Positions 16,888-26,120 are shown, counted from the stretch's first letter. The stretch is DNA of 64,000 nt from Glycomyces sp. YM15 (GCF_016918015.1 NZ_JAERMK010000017.1:1-64000), one strand, 5' to 3'. The notes: generated by a model from the sequence alone, not told the origin. Numbers and translations: made by a program.

Positions 16888-17868
16888 TCAGGCCGCCGTG
16901 AGTCGTTCGCGCACGGCCGCGTCCAGCTCGATCCCGGCCCCGGCCAGCGCCTCGTCCAATTGCGACACACTGCTGACCCCGAGGATCGGGATCACCGTCG
17001 CCGGGCCTGACGTGAGCCAGGCGAGCGCGAGCTGGTTCGGCGTCACCCCCAGCGCCGCCGCCTCCTCGCGCAGCACCGCGACCCGGCGTTCGGAACCTGC
17101 GTGGTCGTAGTCCACCGGCGCCCCGGGCGGCCTGCGATCCGACCTGGAGAACGCACCGTTCGACAACGGCGAGTAGGCGAACACCGGCAGGTCCTCGGCC
17201 ACCGCGTAGTCCAGCAGTTCATCGCTCGCCGCGAGCTGGATCGACTCCGGCAGCGGCACGTGCAGCGGCCGCGGGTACAGGTAGGTGTGCCGCTGCTGGA
17301 TCGCCCGGTACCCCTCGCGGGCCGCCCGCGCGGCGCCCGCCCGGGCCCGCTCGAGCCGCCAGCACGCGTGGTTGCTCGCGCCCAGGACCCTCACCGACCC
17401 CTTCTCGACCAGCCGGGCGAACGCGTCGACCGTCTCGTCCAGCGGCACCCCGCGGTCATCGGCGTGCGCGTAGTACAGCGCGACCGACTCGACGCCCAGC
17501 CGCTCCCTGCTGCGCTCGAACTGCTCGCCGATCCGCTCCGGCGCCAGGCCCTCCCGGTTCCCGCCGTGATACGGCTCGTCGGGGCGCGCGGGCGCGGCCC
17601 CGACCTTGGTGGCCACCCGCATGGTCCCGGCCATGCCCCGGTCGGCGAGCCAGCGCCCGATCAGCGCCTCGCTCTCCTCACCGGTGCCGCCGTCCGCCCA
17701 GAAGGCGTAGCAGTTCGCCGTGTCGAGCAGGTTCCCGCCGGCCTCGGCGTACCGGTCGAGCATGGCGAACGCCTCGTCCTCGCCCACGGTCGTCCCGAAG
17801 TACATGGTGCCGAGGCAGAACTGCGAGGCCTCGAACCCCGTCGCTCCGCCGATCTGGTGTCGTCGCAT
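16888..17868 (-). CDS. aldo/keto reductase
   Basis: A 326-residue NADPH-dependent TIM-barrel oxidoreductase. The catalytic tetrad is visible: Asp49 and Tyr54 (LDTANCY), Lys88 (ATKVG) and His135 (YYAHADD). The cofactor segment includes YSPLSNGAFSRS and the later ILGVSSVSQLDEA. Length is normal for the family. It starts 19 bases after the SARP stop and is probably cotranscribed with it. The substrate is unknown. It may act on a sugar aldehyde, possibly within the SARP-controlled pathway. Confidence 0.92.
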   Translation of the reverse strand: MRRHQIGGATGFEASQFCLGTMYFGTTVGEDEAFAMLDRYAEAGGNLLDTANCYAFWADGGTGEESEALIGRWLADRGMAGTMRVATKVGAAPARPDEPYHGGNREGLAPERIGEQFERSRERLGVESVALYYAHADDRGVPLDETVDAFARLVEKGSVRVLGASNHACWRLERARAGAARAAREGYRAIQQRHTYLYPRPLHVPLPESIQLAASDELLDYAVAEDLPVFAYSPLSNGAFSRSDRRPPGAPVDYDHAGSERRVAVLREEAAALGVTPNQLALAWLTSGPATVIPILGVSSVSQLDEALAGAGIELDAAVRERLTAA

Positions 17869-17887
17869 GTCACTCCTCGCTTTCGGC

Positions 17888-18694
17888 TCACCGCTGCTGT
17901 GCGGCGAGGGTCAGGTGCTCGGTCCACAGTTCTTCACGGGGACGGTCGGCCAGCAGGTCGAAGAACAGCTCCTGCGCCCGCTGGGACGGGCCGATCCCCA
18001 AGTCTTCTTTCAGTAGTGAGCGCAGGTCGTGGTAGGCCACGAGCGCTTCGCCGCGCCGGTCCTCCCGGTCCAGGCCCAGCATCAGGAGGATCCACAGTCG
18101 CTCCCGGAACGGATGCCGCCGCACCAGGGTCGCGAGTTCTGCCAGTGTGTCGCTGCGCCCGCCGACGCGCAGCCGCAGCGCCAGCGCGGTCTCGAGCGTG
18201 TCGAGGCGCAGTTCCTCCAGGCGGCGCCGCTCCTGGCTCGCGAGCGGCCCGGTCGCGCCGTGCAGCGCCTCGCCGCCCGACCAGCGGTCGAGCGCGCGGT
18301 CGAGCGCTTCCCGGGCCTGGCCGAGGTGCCCGGCCCAGAGCGCGGCCATGCCCGTGCGGCGGTCGGCCTCGAACTCCTCCACGTCGAGGGTGATGTCGCC
18401 GGGGGCGATGGAGTAGCCGGGCCGCAGGGACCGCAGGAGCCCGCCGCCTTCGGCACTGCCGGTGCGGCGGCGCAGGCGGCTGATATAGGTGTGGACGACG
18501 TTGACGGCGCTGGCGGGCGCGGCCGCGCCCCACAGGTCGGCGATCAACTGGTCGACGAGGACGGGCGAGCCGCGGCGGATGACGAGGATGCCGAAGCACT
18601 CCCGCTCGCGGGCGGGTCCGAGGTGGACGGGCTCGCCGTCGATGGACATTCCGATGGCGCCGAACAGGCGCACGGTGGTTTCAGGGGTTCTCAT
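17888..18694 (-). CDS. SARP-family (AfsR-like) pathway activator
   Basis: A 268-residue small SARP: an OmpR-type winged-helix DNA-binding domain (about residues 5-98, with DQLIADLWG and YISRLRRR) followed by a bacterial transcriptional activation domain of TPR-like helices (about 105-250, including HPFRERLWILLMLGL and AYHDLRSLLKEDLG). It lacks the NB-ARC ATPase domain of large AfsR proteins. ATG 18694 is chosen because GAAGGTGAG lies just before it; an upstream in-frame start would include that site. SARPs activate specialised-metabolite operons through 11-bp-phased heptamers, like the array at 16739-16821, so that operon is its most likely target. Confidence 0.9.
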   Translation of the reverse strand: MRTPETTVRLFGAIGMSIDGEPVHLGPARERECFGILVIRRGSPVLVDQLIADLWGAAAPASAVNVVHTYISRLRRRTGSAEGGGLLRSLRPGYSIAPGDITLDVEEFEADRRTGMAALWAGHLGQAREALDRALDRWSGGEALHGATGPLASQERRRLEELRLDTLETALALRLRVGGRSDTLAELATLVRRHPFRERLWILLMLGLDREDRRGEALVAYHDLRSLLKEDLGIGPSQRAQELFFDLLADRPREELWTEHLTLAAQQR

Positions 18695-19149
18695 GCTCAC
18701 CTTCAAGTCGAGGGGCGCGCCGGCCCGCGTGCGGCCGGGCTCGCCGCACTGGCCGACGCGGGTAGGGGAGCGGTCGGCGACCTCGTTGGCGCAGCGCTCC
18801 CACGGACCACGGTCAAGACATGGGATCTTGAGCTCTTCTATGGCTCTGCAGGGGGTTCGAGAGGTTTGTCAAGCCGCTCAGCCATGCTCGTGGCGGGGCC
18901 GGGGCGGTACCGATGTCATCCTAACAGGAGGGACCGACGATCTCGCTCCCATGCGATCACCGACGGTGAGAACCACTGGTGCTGAGCAGCGCATCCGTCG
19001 GGCTTGCCCCGCTTAGGGAGTCGTGTCGGCGGGAGTCGGGCAGGGCCGGCGCGGCTGCTCGAGGTGTGTCGGCGTTCGTCCCCGGCGGGCGCGCCCGGGG
19101 CGGGGCCAAGAGTCTCCGATCACCTCGTCGGCCTCGGCTCGCCGAAACT
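18695..19149. other. gene-free intergenic region
   Basis: No frame here has family features or a convincing ribosome site. It holds the SARP leader and the distal upstream region of the second sugar island. A single TCGAGGG word lies just upstream of the SARP gene, too little to call autoregulation. Confidence 0.5.
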
Positions 19150-19161
19150 GTGAGCGCTCAC
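19150..19161. promoter_or_regulatory. lac-type operator O1
   Basis: GTGAGCGCTCAC is a perfect 12-bp palindrome identical to the core of the ideal E. coli lac operator. It lies 40 bases upstream of the candidate -35. The LacI at 22400 has a recognition helix (VSHQTVSR) nearly identical to that of E. coli LacI (VSYQTVSR), which supports the match. Confidence 0.85.
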
Positions 19162-19189
19162 GGAATCTCGATCAAATGCTATTGATATA

Positions 19190-19219
19190 TTGACGTGTAT
19201 CAACCGTGAGCGCTAACAT
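19190..19219 (+). promoter_or_regulatory. candidate promoter of the second sugar operon
   Basis: TTGACG at 19190-19195 and TAACAT at 19214-19219 are separated by 18 bases. The second lac-type operator overlaps the -10, so bound repressor would block the polymerase. An additional inverted pair TTGATA/TATCAA (19182-19203) lies across the -35. Confidence 0.5.
19206..19217. promoter_or_regulatory. lac-type operator O2
   Basis: GTGAGCGCTAAC differs from the perfect palindrome at 19150 by one base. The operator centres are 56 bp apart, close to five helical turns, a spacing that would allow looping by a tetrameric or paired repressor. Confidence 0.8.
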
Positions 19220-19258
19220 TTCCTCGCATCCCGTCTCCTACGCGACTGGCCAGGTGCC

Positions 19259-20182
19259 ATGCCAAACCTGCTCGAAACCGCGCCCCGACCGCGCTCCCGG
19301 CAGCGCCCGAGGCCCCGCGCGATCCTCGAGGCCTACGCGATGCTCGCCCCGAGCCTCCTCGGCTTCGCCGTCTTCCTCATCGCGCCGATCGTGATCGTCG
19401 TCCTCCTGAGCTTCTACGACTGGAACCTGCTGTCCGACCCCGAGTTCATCGGCCTCGAGAACTACCGGGAGCTGGCGGGGGACGAGCGGGCGCTCAAGTC
19501 GATCGGCAACACGTTCTACTACGTGCTCCTCAACATCCCCGCCCAGACCGTGCTGGCCCTGCTGCTCGCGCTGGCGCTCAACGCGAAGATCAAGGCCCGC
19601 AACGCTTTCCGCGTGCTCTACGTGCTGCCTTGGATGGCGATGCCGGTGGCCCTCGGCGTGATCTGGCGCTGGGTCTTCGACCCGCAGTACGGGGCCCTGA
19701 ACCGCTTCCTCGACCTGTTCGGGATCGACGGCGCGGCCTGGCTGACCGACTCCACCTGGGCCATGCCGGTGATCGCATCGGTGAACGTCTGGCAGTACAC
19801 CGGGTACACCATGCTGTTCTTCCTCGCCGGGCTGCAGGCCATCCCGGCCCAGCTCTACGAAGCGGCCGACGTGGACGGCGCATCGCCGCTGCACCGGTTC
19901 TTCGCGATCACGCTGCCGCTGCTGCGCCCGGCGATGCTGTTCGTGCTCATCACCAGCGTGATCGGCTCGTTCCAGGTGTTCGACACCATCCACGTGATGA
20001 CCGCGGGCGGCCCGGCCGGGTCCACCGCGACGCTGAACTACCAGATCTACCTGGAGTCCTTCACGCAGCGCAACGCCGGGTACGCCGCGATGCTCGCCGT
20101 GGTCCTCTTCGCGATCATCGCGCTCATCACCATCGCGCAGGCCGCGTTCTTCCGTAAACGCACCACCTACGACTTCAGTTAG
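19259..20182 (+). CDS. sugar ABC transporter permease, MalF/UgpA type
   Basis: A 307-residue permease with about six transmembrane helices after a short basic tail. The ATPase-coupling loop is LYEAADVDGASPLHRFFAI (about residues 200-218). It opens the second sugar operon, 98 bases downstream of O1. The permeases precede the binding protein here, the reverse of the order in the first island. No ATPase gene is present, so a shared multi-sugar ATPase is expected. The ligand may be an alpha-galactoside or arabinogalactan fragment, judged from the downstream hydrolases. Confidence 0.92.
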   Translation: MPNLLETAPRPRSRQRPRPRAILEAYAMLAPSLLGFAVFLIAPIVIVVLLSFYDWNLLSDPEFIGLENYRELAGDERALKSIGNTFYYVLLNIPAQTVLALLLALALNAKIKARNAFRVLYVLPWMAMPVALGVIWRWVFDPQYGALNRFLDLFGIDGAAWLTDSTWAMPVIASVNVWQYTGYTMLFFLAGLQAIPAQLYEAADVDGASPLHRFFAITLPLLRPAMLFVLITSVIGSFQVFDTIHVMTAGGPAGSTATLNYQIYLESFTQRNAGYAAMLAVVLFAIIALITIAQAAFFRKRTTYDFS

Positions 20183-20192
20183 GGCCCAACGC

Positions 20193-21008
20193 ATGAAGAA
20201 GCTCCCGCTCTACCTGGTACTGGTCATCGGCGCGCTGATCTCGGTGGCCCCGTACCTGATGACGCTCAACGGCGCCTTCAAGTCCAAACAGGAGATCCTG
20301 ACCTCCGAGCCCTGGATGCCCCCGGTCGACCCGGTCTTCTCGAACTTCTCCGAGGTGTGGAGCCGCTACGACTTCGCCACCTTCGTGGCGAACTCGGTGA
20401 TCGTGGCCGTGGCGGTCACGATCGGGCAGCTCGTGTTCTCCACCCTCGCCGCGTACGCGTTCGCGCGCCTCGACTTCCCCGGCCGCGAACAGCTGTTCTG
20501 GGCCTACATCGCGACCCTGATGGTGCCGCAGATCGTGACCCTCGTGCCCACCTTCATCATCGTGCGCGAACTCGGCCTGGTCGACACCCACATCGGACTC
20601 ATCCTGCCGTTCGTGTTCGGCTTCCTGATGCCCTACGGGGTGTTCCTGGTGCGCCAGTACTTCAAGACCATCCCCGAATCGATCGAGCACGCCGCCCGCA
20701 TCGACGGGGCCGGGACGTTCACCATCCTGTGGCGCGTCATGGTGCCGATGGCCAAGCCGATCCTCGGCACGCTCGCGATCATCAGCTTCGTGAACACCTG
20801 GAACAACCTTCTGTGGCCGCTCATCATCACCCACTCGGAGTCCACCAGGGTCATCACCCGCGGCATCGCGCAGATGCAGTCCCAGTTCAACCAGGAGTAC
20901 CACCTCATCCTGGCCGCCTCCACCATGGCGCTCCTCCCGCTGGTCGCCGTCTTCCTGGTCTTCCAGCGCCACATCGTCCGCTCCATCGCCCTCAGCGGCA
21001 TGAAGTGA
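20193..21008 (+). CDS. sugar ABC transporter permease, MalG/UgpE type
   Basis: A 271-residue second permease subunit, starting 10 bases after the first. The first helix starts at about residue 5. The coupling loop is SIEHAARIDGAGTFTILWRV (about residues 164-183), with a WNNLLWPL motif in the following helix. It forms the membrane channel with the product of 19259-20182. Confidence 0.92.
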   Translation: MKKLPLYLVLVIGALISVAPYLMTLNGAFKSKQEILTSEPWMPPVDPVFSNFSEVWSRYDFATFVANSVIVAVAVTIGQLVFSTLAAYAFARLDFPGREQLFWAYIATLMVPQIVTLVPTFIIVRELGLVDTHIGLILPFVFGFLMPYGVFLVRQYFKTIPESIEHAARIDGAGTFTILWRVMVPMAKPILGTLAIISFVNTWNNLLWPLIITHSESTRVITRGIAQMQSQFNQEYHLILAASTMALLPLVAVFLVFQRHIVRSIALSGMK

Positions 21009-21046
21009 CGTCCCGCACCTCTCAACGACATGAAAGGCATTACGGC

Positions 21047-22369
21047 ATGAACAAGACGCGCACAGCGGCCCTCGCCGCCCTCGCGCTCGCCCTCCCCGCC
21101 GGACTCGCCGCCTGCGGCGGCGACGACGACGGCCCGGTGACGCTGCGATACGCCTTCTGGGACGACAACCAGCGGCCCGCCATCGAGGCCATGATCGAGG
21201 CCTTCAACGAGGACCACCCCGACATCGAAGTGGAGCTCGAGCAGAACCCCTGGGAGGACTACTGGGCCGGGCTCGACAGCCGGTTCGCGGCCGAAGAGGC
21301 ACCCGACGTGTTCTGGAACCACGTCTCGCGCTTCCCGACCTACGCCTCCAACGGCGTCCTCCTGCCGATCACCGATGACATCGAGGCCGACGGCGTCGAT
21401 CCCTCGATCTACCCCGAGAACCTCTACGACTCCTGGCAGTACGAGGACGAGCAGTACGGTCTCCCGAAGGACTGGGACTCCATCGCACTCGTCTACCGCC
21501 TCGACGCGCTCGAAGCCGCCGGGATCGACCCGGCCACCGTGAACGACCTCGAATGGAACCCCGTCGACGGCGGCACCTATGTGGAGTTCCTGCGGAAGCT
21601 CACCGTCGACGCCGACGGCGACAACGCCCTGAGCCCCGACTTCGACCCCGAGAACGTGGTCCAGTACGGGACCGCGATGTCCTCCAACACCGGCCAGACC
21701 GACTGGTGGAACTACGCGGTCCAGAACGGCTGCTCCCTCCAGACCGAGCCCTGGGGCGACTACGCCATCGACGCCCCCGAATGCGTCGAGGCCATCCAGT
21801 TCACCGCCGACCTCTACAACAAGTGGCACGTCGCCGTCCCCGCCGAGTCCACCAACCAGCCCAACGGCGGCGTCCCCGGCGACTACGTCGTCCCCGGGCA
21901 GGCCGCGACCACGCTCGACGGCTCGTGGATGCTCAGCTTCTACCGCGACGGCCTCGAACCGGGTTCGTGGGCGGTGGCCGACAACCCCTCCGGACCCGTC
22001 GGATCCGGCACCGTCATCAACGGCCTCTCCAACGCGATCTACGCGGGCACCGAGCACCCCGACGAGGCCTGGGAGCTCGTCAAATTCCTCGGTTCCGAAG
22101 AGGCCCAGTCCATCGCCACCGGCATGGGCTCGGTCTGGCCCGGCGTCGCGTCCCTCAACCAGGGCTTCGCCGACTACTGGGCCGGCGAGGGCATCGACGT
22201 GACCGGTTTCCAGACCGCGGCCGAGGGCACCACCATCGGCTATCCGATGTCGATGAACGACGCCGCCTTCGGCACCGCCGCGATGGACGAGTTCAATCAG
22301 GTGTGGCTGGGGCAGAAGGACGCCCAGGAGGCGGCCGAGGCGGTCGTCGCCTTGGCCAACGCCGAATAG
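21047..22369 (+). CDS. sugar ABC transporter substrate-binding lipoprotein
   Basis: A 440-residue family-1 binding protein. The signal peptide ends in a lipobox at Cys23 (LAAC), followed by a GGDDD linker typical of a lipid-anchored extracellular protein. The mature domain is acidic and rich in aromatic residues. GAAAGGC precedes the ATG. The long frame extending leftwards from this start is an out-of-frame reading of the permease gene and is not used. It recruits the sugar for the two upstream permeases. Confidence 0.93.
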   Translation: MNKTRTAALAALALALPAGLAACGGDDDGPVTLRYAFWDDNQRPAIEAMIEAFNEDHPDIEVELEQNPWEDYWAGLDSRFAAEEAPDVFWNHVSRFPTYASNGVLLPITDDIEADGVDPSIYPENLYDSWQYEDEQYGLPKDWDSIALVYRLDALEAAGIDPATVNDLEWNPVDGGTYVEFLRKLTVDADGDNALSPDFDPENVVQYGTAMSSNTGQTDWWNYAVQNGCSLQTEPWGDYAIDAPECVEAIQFTADLYNKWHVAVPAESTNQPNGGVPGDYVVPGQAATTLDGSWMLSFYRDGLEPGSWAVADNPSGPVGSGTVINGLSNAIYAGTEHPDEAWELVKFLGSEEAQSIATGMGSVWPGVASLNQGFADYWAGEGIDVTGFQTAAEGTTIGYPMSMNDAAFGTAAMDEFNQVWLGQKDAQEAAEAVVALANAE

Positions 22370-22399
22370 CCGCAACCGAACCGAAAGGCAATCGACAGC

Positions 22400-23419
22400 A
22401 TGAGCGCCGCCGGCCCCAGACCCGTGAGCATCTTCGACGTGGCCAAGCGAGCGGGGGTGTCGCACCAGACCGTCTCGCGCGTCATCAACGACGCCCCGAT
22501 GGTCGCCGACGCCACCAGGGCCCGGGTCAAAGCCGCGATCGCCGACCTGGGCTACCGGCCCAACCGGTCGGCCCGCACGCTCGCCGGCGGCGCCGTGCGG
22601 TCGGTCACCGTCTTCACCTTCGACACCTCCCTGTACGGCACGGCCGAGACGCTCCGCGGCATCGAGGACGCCGCCAGCGCCGCCGGGTTCACCGTGCTCA
22701 TCTCCGTGCTCGATCCCGAGCAGACCTACACCGAGGGCGACATCCTCGCCCGCCTCTCCCACGACGGCGCCCCCGCGATCGTCATAGCCCACGATGAGAC
22801 CACCACCCAGGCCCGGCGCGTCCTCAGGAACGCCCAGCCGGGCGCGGTCGTCGCCACCGGCGACGACCAGCTCGGCCGCGAACCCGATGCCGCCGACTGG
22901 CTCGTCCCGCTCGACGACCGCGCCGTCGCCAAGCGGGCGACGAAGTACCTCCTGTCCATGGGCCATCGAACCGTGCACTACCTCGCGATGCCGGGCAAGG
23001 CGCGACGTCAGGACGGCTGGGCCGAGGCGCTGGCCGAGGCGGGGGTCGAACCGCCCGAAGTGGTCCAGTCGGGCTGGACGATCGGGTCGGCGGCGGAGGC
23101 GGCGGCCGGGCTCGTCGCCGACTCCGAGGTCACCGCGATCATGTGCGGCAACGACGACCTCGCGTTCGGCGTCCTCCACGCCGCCCACCGCGCGGGGCGC
23201 GGCATCCCCGGCGACCTCAGCGTCATCGGCTGCGACGACAGTCCGATGGCCGCCTACCACGTCCCCGGTCTGACCACTATGGACCTCGATTTTCGCGGCG
23301 TAGGCCGCAGCGCCTTCGAACTCCTGCGACACAAGCTCGAAGGCGGCCCCGATCCCCGCCCGTCCTGGCGGTCTCCCGAACTCATCGTCCGGGAGACCTC
23401 GGGACCTCCTCGTCATTGA
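22400..23419 (+). CDS. LacI-family repressor of the second sugar island
   Basis: A 339-residue repressor of normal length. The helix-turn-helix at about residues 10-30 reads IFDVAKRAGV-SHQTVSRVIN. Residues Gln23 and Arg27 occupy the positions that contact the lac operator in E. coli LacI, and Tyr is replaced by His22. The effector domain follows the hinge (RPNRSARTLAGG). It lies inside the operon it probably controls, between the binding protein and the glycoside hydrolase. GAAAGGC precedes the ATG. The natural operator should be GTGAGCGCTCAC, as found at 19150 and 19206. Confidence 0.93.
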   Translation: MSAAGPRPVSIFDVAKRAGVSHQTVSRVINDAPMVADATRARVKAAIADLGYRPNRSARTLAGGAVRSVTVFTFDTSLYGTAETLRGIEDAASAAGFTVLISVLDPEQTYTEGDILARLSHDGAPAIVIAHDETTTQARRVLRNAQPGAVVATGDDQLGREPDAADWLVPLDDRAVAKRATKYLLSMGHRTVHYLAMPGKARRQDGWAEALAEAGVEPPEVVQSGWTIGSAAEAAAGLVADSEVTAIMCGNDDLAFGVLHAAHRAGRGIPGDLSVIGCDDSPMAAYHVPGLTTMDLDFRGVGRSAFELLRHKLEGGPDPRPSWRSPELIVRETSGPPRH

Positions 23420-23438
23420 CGACAACGAAAGGGCTGCA

Positions 23439-25991
23439 ATGCATCCACTCCTCCGCAGAGGACTGGCGGCCACTGCCGTGACCGGACTCCTCACCGGTCT
23501 CGCGGCCGCACCCGCCCAAGGCCAGGACGCTCCCGTCCTCGCCGTCGACTTCGGGCGGCTCACGGGGGCGCCCGTCCACGGCGCCGTCGGCTCCCTGTAC
23601 GGCATCTCCGAGAACGGCGTGCCCGGCGACAACCTCCTCGACCCCCTCCACATGTCCTCGATGGCCCCCAAGCCGACCGGCGGCACCCAGCACCCCAACG
23701 GCGACGCGAACGACGTCCTCGCCGCGCTCGCCGAGCACGACGGCGGCGACGCCTTCGTCAATCTCCAGGACTGGTACCCCGACTGGCCGTACCAGAACGA
23801 TGGGATCGACGCCTATCTCGCCGAGGTCGAGGCGATGGTGCCGGTCATGGAGGCCTCCGAGCACGCCGACCGGCTGGTCTACGTGCCCTTCAACGAACCC
23901 AACTGGATCTGGTACAACCGCGGCGCCGACTACGCCGGGACCACCGCCCGCTTCTTCCACGACTGGGACCTCGCCTACGAGCGCCTGCGCGAGATCGCGC
24001 CGGACACCCCGATCGCCGGGCCCAACGAATCCCACTACGACGCCCGCTTCATGCGCGACTTCATGGAGCACACGGCCGCGGCGGGCACCGTCCCCGACGT
24101 CATCACCTGGCATGAGCTCTCCCCGGACTCGCTGCGGTACTACGCGGGCAACGAGGCGGACTACCGCGCGCTCGAGGCCGAGCTCGGCCTCGAGCCGCGC
24201 CAGATCAACATCAACGAGTACGGCAACAACCGCGACTTCGGGATGCCCGGCCAGATGGTGCAGTGGGCGGCGATGTTCGAGGACACCGACGCGCTCGCCG
24301 ACATGGCGTACTGGACCGCCGCGGGCGGCCTCTCCGGCAACGCCCCGCAGACCAACGTCCCCAACGGCGGCTGGTGGTTCCTCAAGACCTACTCGCAGAT
24401 GACCGGCCAGACCGCGCAGGTCACGCCCCCGCAGGACAACGCCGTCGACACCCTCCAGGGCATCGCCTCCTACGACGAGTCGAAGCGCCAGGCGCAGATC
24501 CTCCTCGGCGGCGGCTCCGGCGACGCCACCGTCGACTTCACCGGCCTCGACCTCGGCAAGAAGGTCACCGCCACGGTCCATGAGATCGCCTGGACCGGCA
24601 ACGAGGGCTCCTCGTCCGCGCCGCGGGCCGTCGACCAGATCGCGTTGCGCCCGGGCAAGGACGGCGCGGCGAGCATCGACCTCGAGGGACTCGACCCCAT
24701 GTCCGCCTACTGGATCACCCTCACCCCGGGCACCGGCGCCGCCGACCGCGTCGAGGTGCCCTGGTCCGGCACCTGGGAGGCCGAGGACGCCGCCATCACC
24801 GCGGGCACGGTCTACAACGAGGGCAGCGCCTCGAACCCGTTCGCCTTCCCCGCCTCCGGAGGCAAGAGCGTCGGCTCCCTGAACCGCGCCGACAGCCGCG
24901 TGGAGTTCACCGTGGACGTTCCCGAGTCGGGCGCGTACGACCTCACCGTCACCTACGGCAACACCTACGGCCGCGACCTCGCCGTAGGCGCCTCGCCGAC
25001 CGAGCAGTTCCTCACCGTCAACGGCGGCGACGCCGCCACCGTCACCTACCCCTCGACCATGCAGTGGGGCTCGCGGGGCCAGGTCACCCTCCAGGTCGAA
25101 CTCGAAGCGGGCCGGAACACCCTCGCGCTCGCCAAGAGCGACACCGTGGCCGGAACCGCCCACGGCGAGGCCGGCATCGACAAGATCGACCTCACCCCGT
25201 CCGTAGTGGACACCCACACCTACCCGGCCGTGTTCGCCCGCACCGAAGGCGACGCCGACTACCATTACGGCCGCCATGCGGGCGTCACGGTGAACGGCGA
25301 CGAGCAGGTCGTCTTCGACGTCTACGCCCCGGCCGACGGCTACTACGAGGTCGCCGTCGACGCCGACGGCAAGGGCGAACTCATCGTCATCGGCCCGCAC
25401 GGCGAGGACATCGCCTTCGAACTGCAGGACGAGCAGACCCTGGCCCTCCACGAAGGCGTCAACCGCATCGCCCTCAGCGCCGCCGGCCGACGCGGCCTCA
25501 ACGTCCACGACCTCACCGTCACCGGCGACGGCGGCGACGCGGGCTTCACCCAGATCGCGGCCGCCGACGTCGAACTCGCCGGCACCGCCGCACTCACCGA
25601 GAACCCCTGGGCCACCGGCGGCCAGGCGATCACCGGCGTGGGCGGCGGCGAAGGCGACACCGCCACGCTCACCGTCGAAGCCGACGAGGCCGGGCCCCAC
25701 CTGCTGCTCGTCCACTACGCCAACGACGAGCGCAGCGGCGGTCACGCCTACAACATCGACATCATCTCCCGCTACGCCGAGTTCACCGTGAACGGCGAAC
25801 CCGCCGCCACGGTGCCCATGCGCGCCACCTGGAGCTGGAACGACTTCTGGTCCTACCCGCTCATCGTCGACCTCCAGGCCGGCGCCAACACCATCGAGAT
25901 CGGCAACCCCGGTCTCCGCACCGACATCGGCGATCGCGAAAGCCGCGCCGCCGACTTCGACCACTTCGCGATCGCGCCGCTCCTGAACTAG
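23439..25991 (+). CDS. secreted clan GH-A glycoside hydrolase with carbohydrate-binding modules
   Basis: An 850-residue exported enzyme. A Sec signal peptide ends near residue 28 (APAQGQ). The TIM-barrel catalytic domain (about 30-350) shows the clan GH-A acid/base Glu153 in FNEPNW and the probable nucleophile Glu260 in ININEYGNN, most like GH39. A beta domain follows, then a CBM35/CBM6-like module (about 445-590: WEAEDAAIT...) and a second jelly-roll region to the end. It probably attacks a plant polysaccharide outside the cell. The family number and substrate are inferred and could be another clan GH-A group. Linked to the GH36 enzyme downstream and to the transporter upstream. Confidence 0.85.
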   Translation: MHPLLRRGLAATAVTGLLTGLAAAPAQGQDAPVLAVDFGRLTGAPVHGAVGSLYGISENGVPGDNLLDPLHMSSMAPKPTGGTQHPNGDANDVLAALAEHDGGDAFVNLQDWYPDWPYQNDGIDAYLAEVEAMVPVMEASEHADRLVYVPFNEPNWIWYNRGADYAGTTARFFHDWDLAYERLREIAPDTPIAGPNESHYDARFMRDFMEHTAAAGTVPDVITWHELSPDSLRYYAGNEADYRALEAELGLEPRQININEYGNNRDFGMPGQMVQWAAMFEDTDALADMAYWTAAGGLSGNAPQTNVPNGGWWFLKTYSQMTGQTAQVTPPQDNAVDTLQGIASYDESKRQAQILLGGGSGDATVDFTGLDLGKKVTATVHEIAWTGNEGSSSAPRAVDQIALRPGKDGAASIDLEGLDPMSAYWITLTPGTGAADRVEVPWSGTWEAEDAAITAGTVYNEGSASNPFAFPASGGKSVGSLNRADSRVEFTVDVPESGAYDLTVTYGNTYGRDLAVGASPTEQFLTVNGGDAATVTYPSTMQWGSRGQVTLQVELEAGRNTLALAKSDTVAGTAHGEAGIDKIDLTPSVVDTHTYPAVFARTEGDADYHYGRHAGVTVNGDEQVVFDVYAPADGYYEVAVDADGKGELIVIGPHGEDIAFELQDEQTLALHEGVNRIALSAAGRRGLNVHDLTVTGDGGDAGFTQIAAADVELAGTAALTENPWATGGQAITGVGGGEGDTATLTVEADEAGPHLLLVHYANDERSGGHAYNIDIISRYAEFTVNGEPAATVPMRATWSWNDFWSYPLIVDLQAGANTIEIGNPGLRTDIGDRESRAADFDHFAIAPLLN

Positions 25992-26038
25992 ACCCGGGCC
26001 TGGCACATTTACGACTCGCAAGCTTCGTCGAGGGGCCC

Positions 26039-26071
26039 GAGAGCCCGCCCCATCCAGTGGGGCGGGCTCTC
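26039..26071 (+). terminator. hairpin terminator after the glycoside hydrolase gene
   Basis: GAGAGCCCGCCCC (26039-26051) pairs perfectly over 13 bp with GGGGCGGGCTCTC (26059-26071) around a 7-base loop. There is no U run. It may only attenuate transcription into the alpha-galactosidase gene, for which no clear separate promoter is seen. Confidence 0.75.
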
Positions 26072-26120
26072 ACCACGACCGGCACCACCACCGAAAGTCT
26101 GAACCTCTGAAAGGACGTCC

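Noticed and set aside
20633-26021. Very long minus-strand frames (about 1042 and 879 residues)
   Set aside because: They are antisense to well-supported sugar-transport, LacI and hydrolase genes. Their Val/Gly/Asp/Arg-rich composition is what codon bias in G+C-rich genes produces on the opposite strand.
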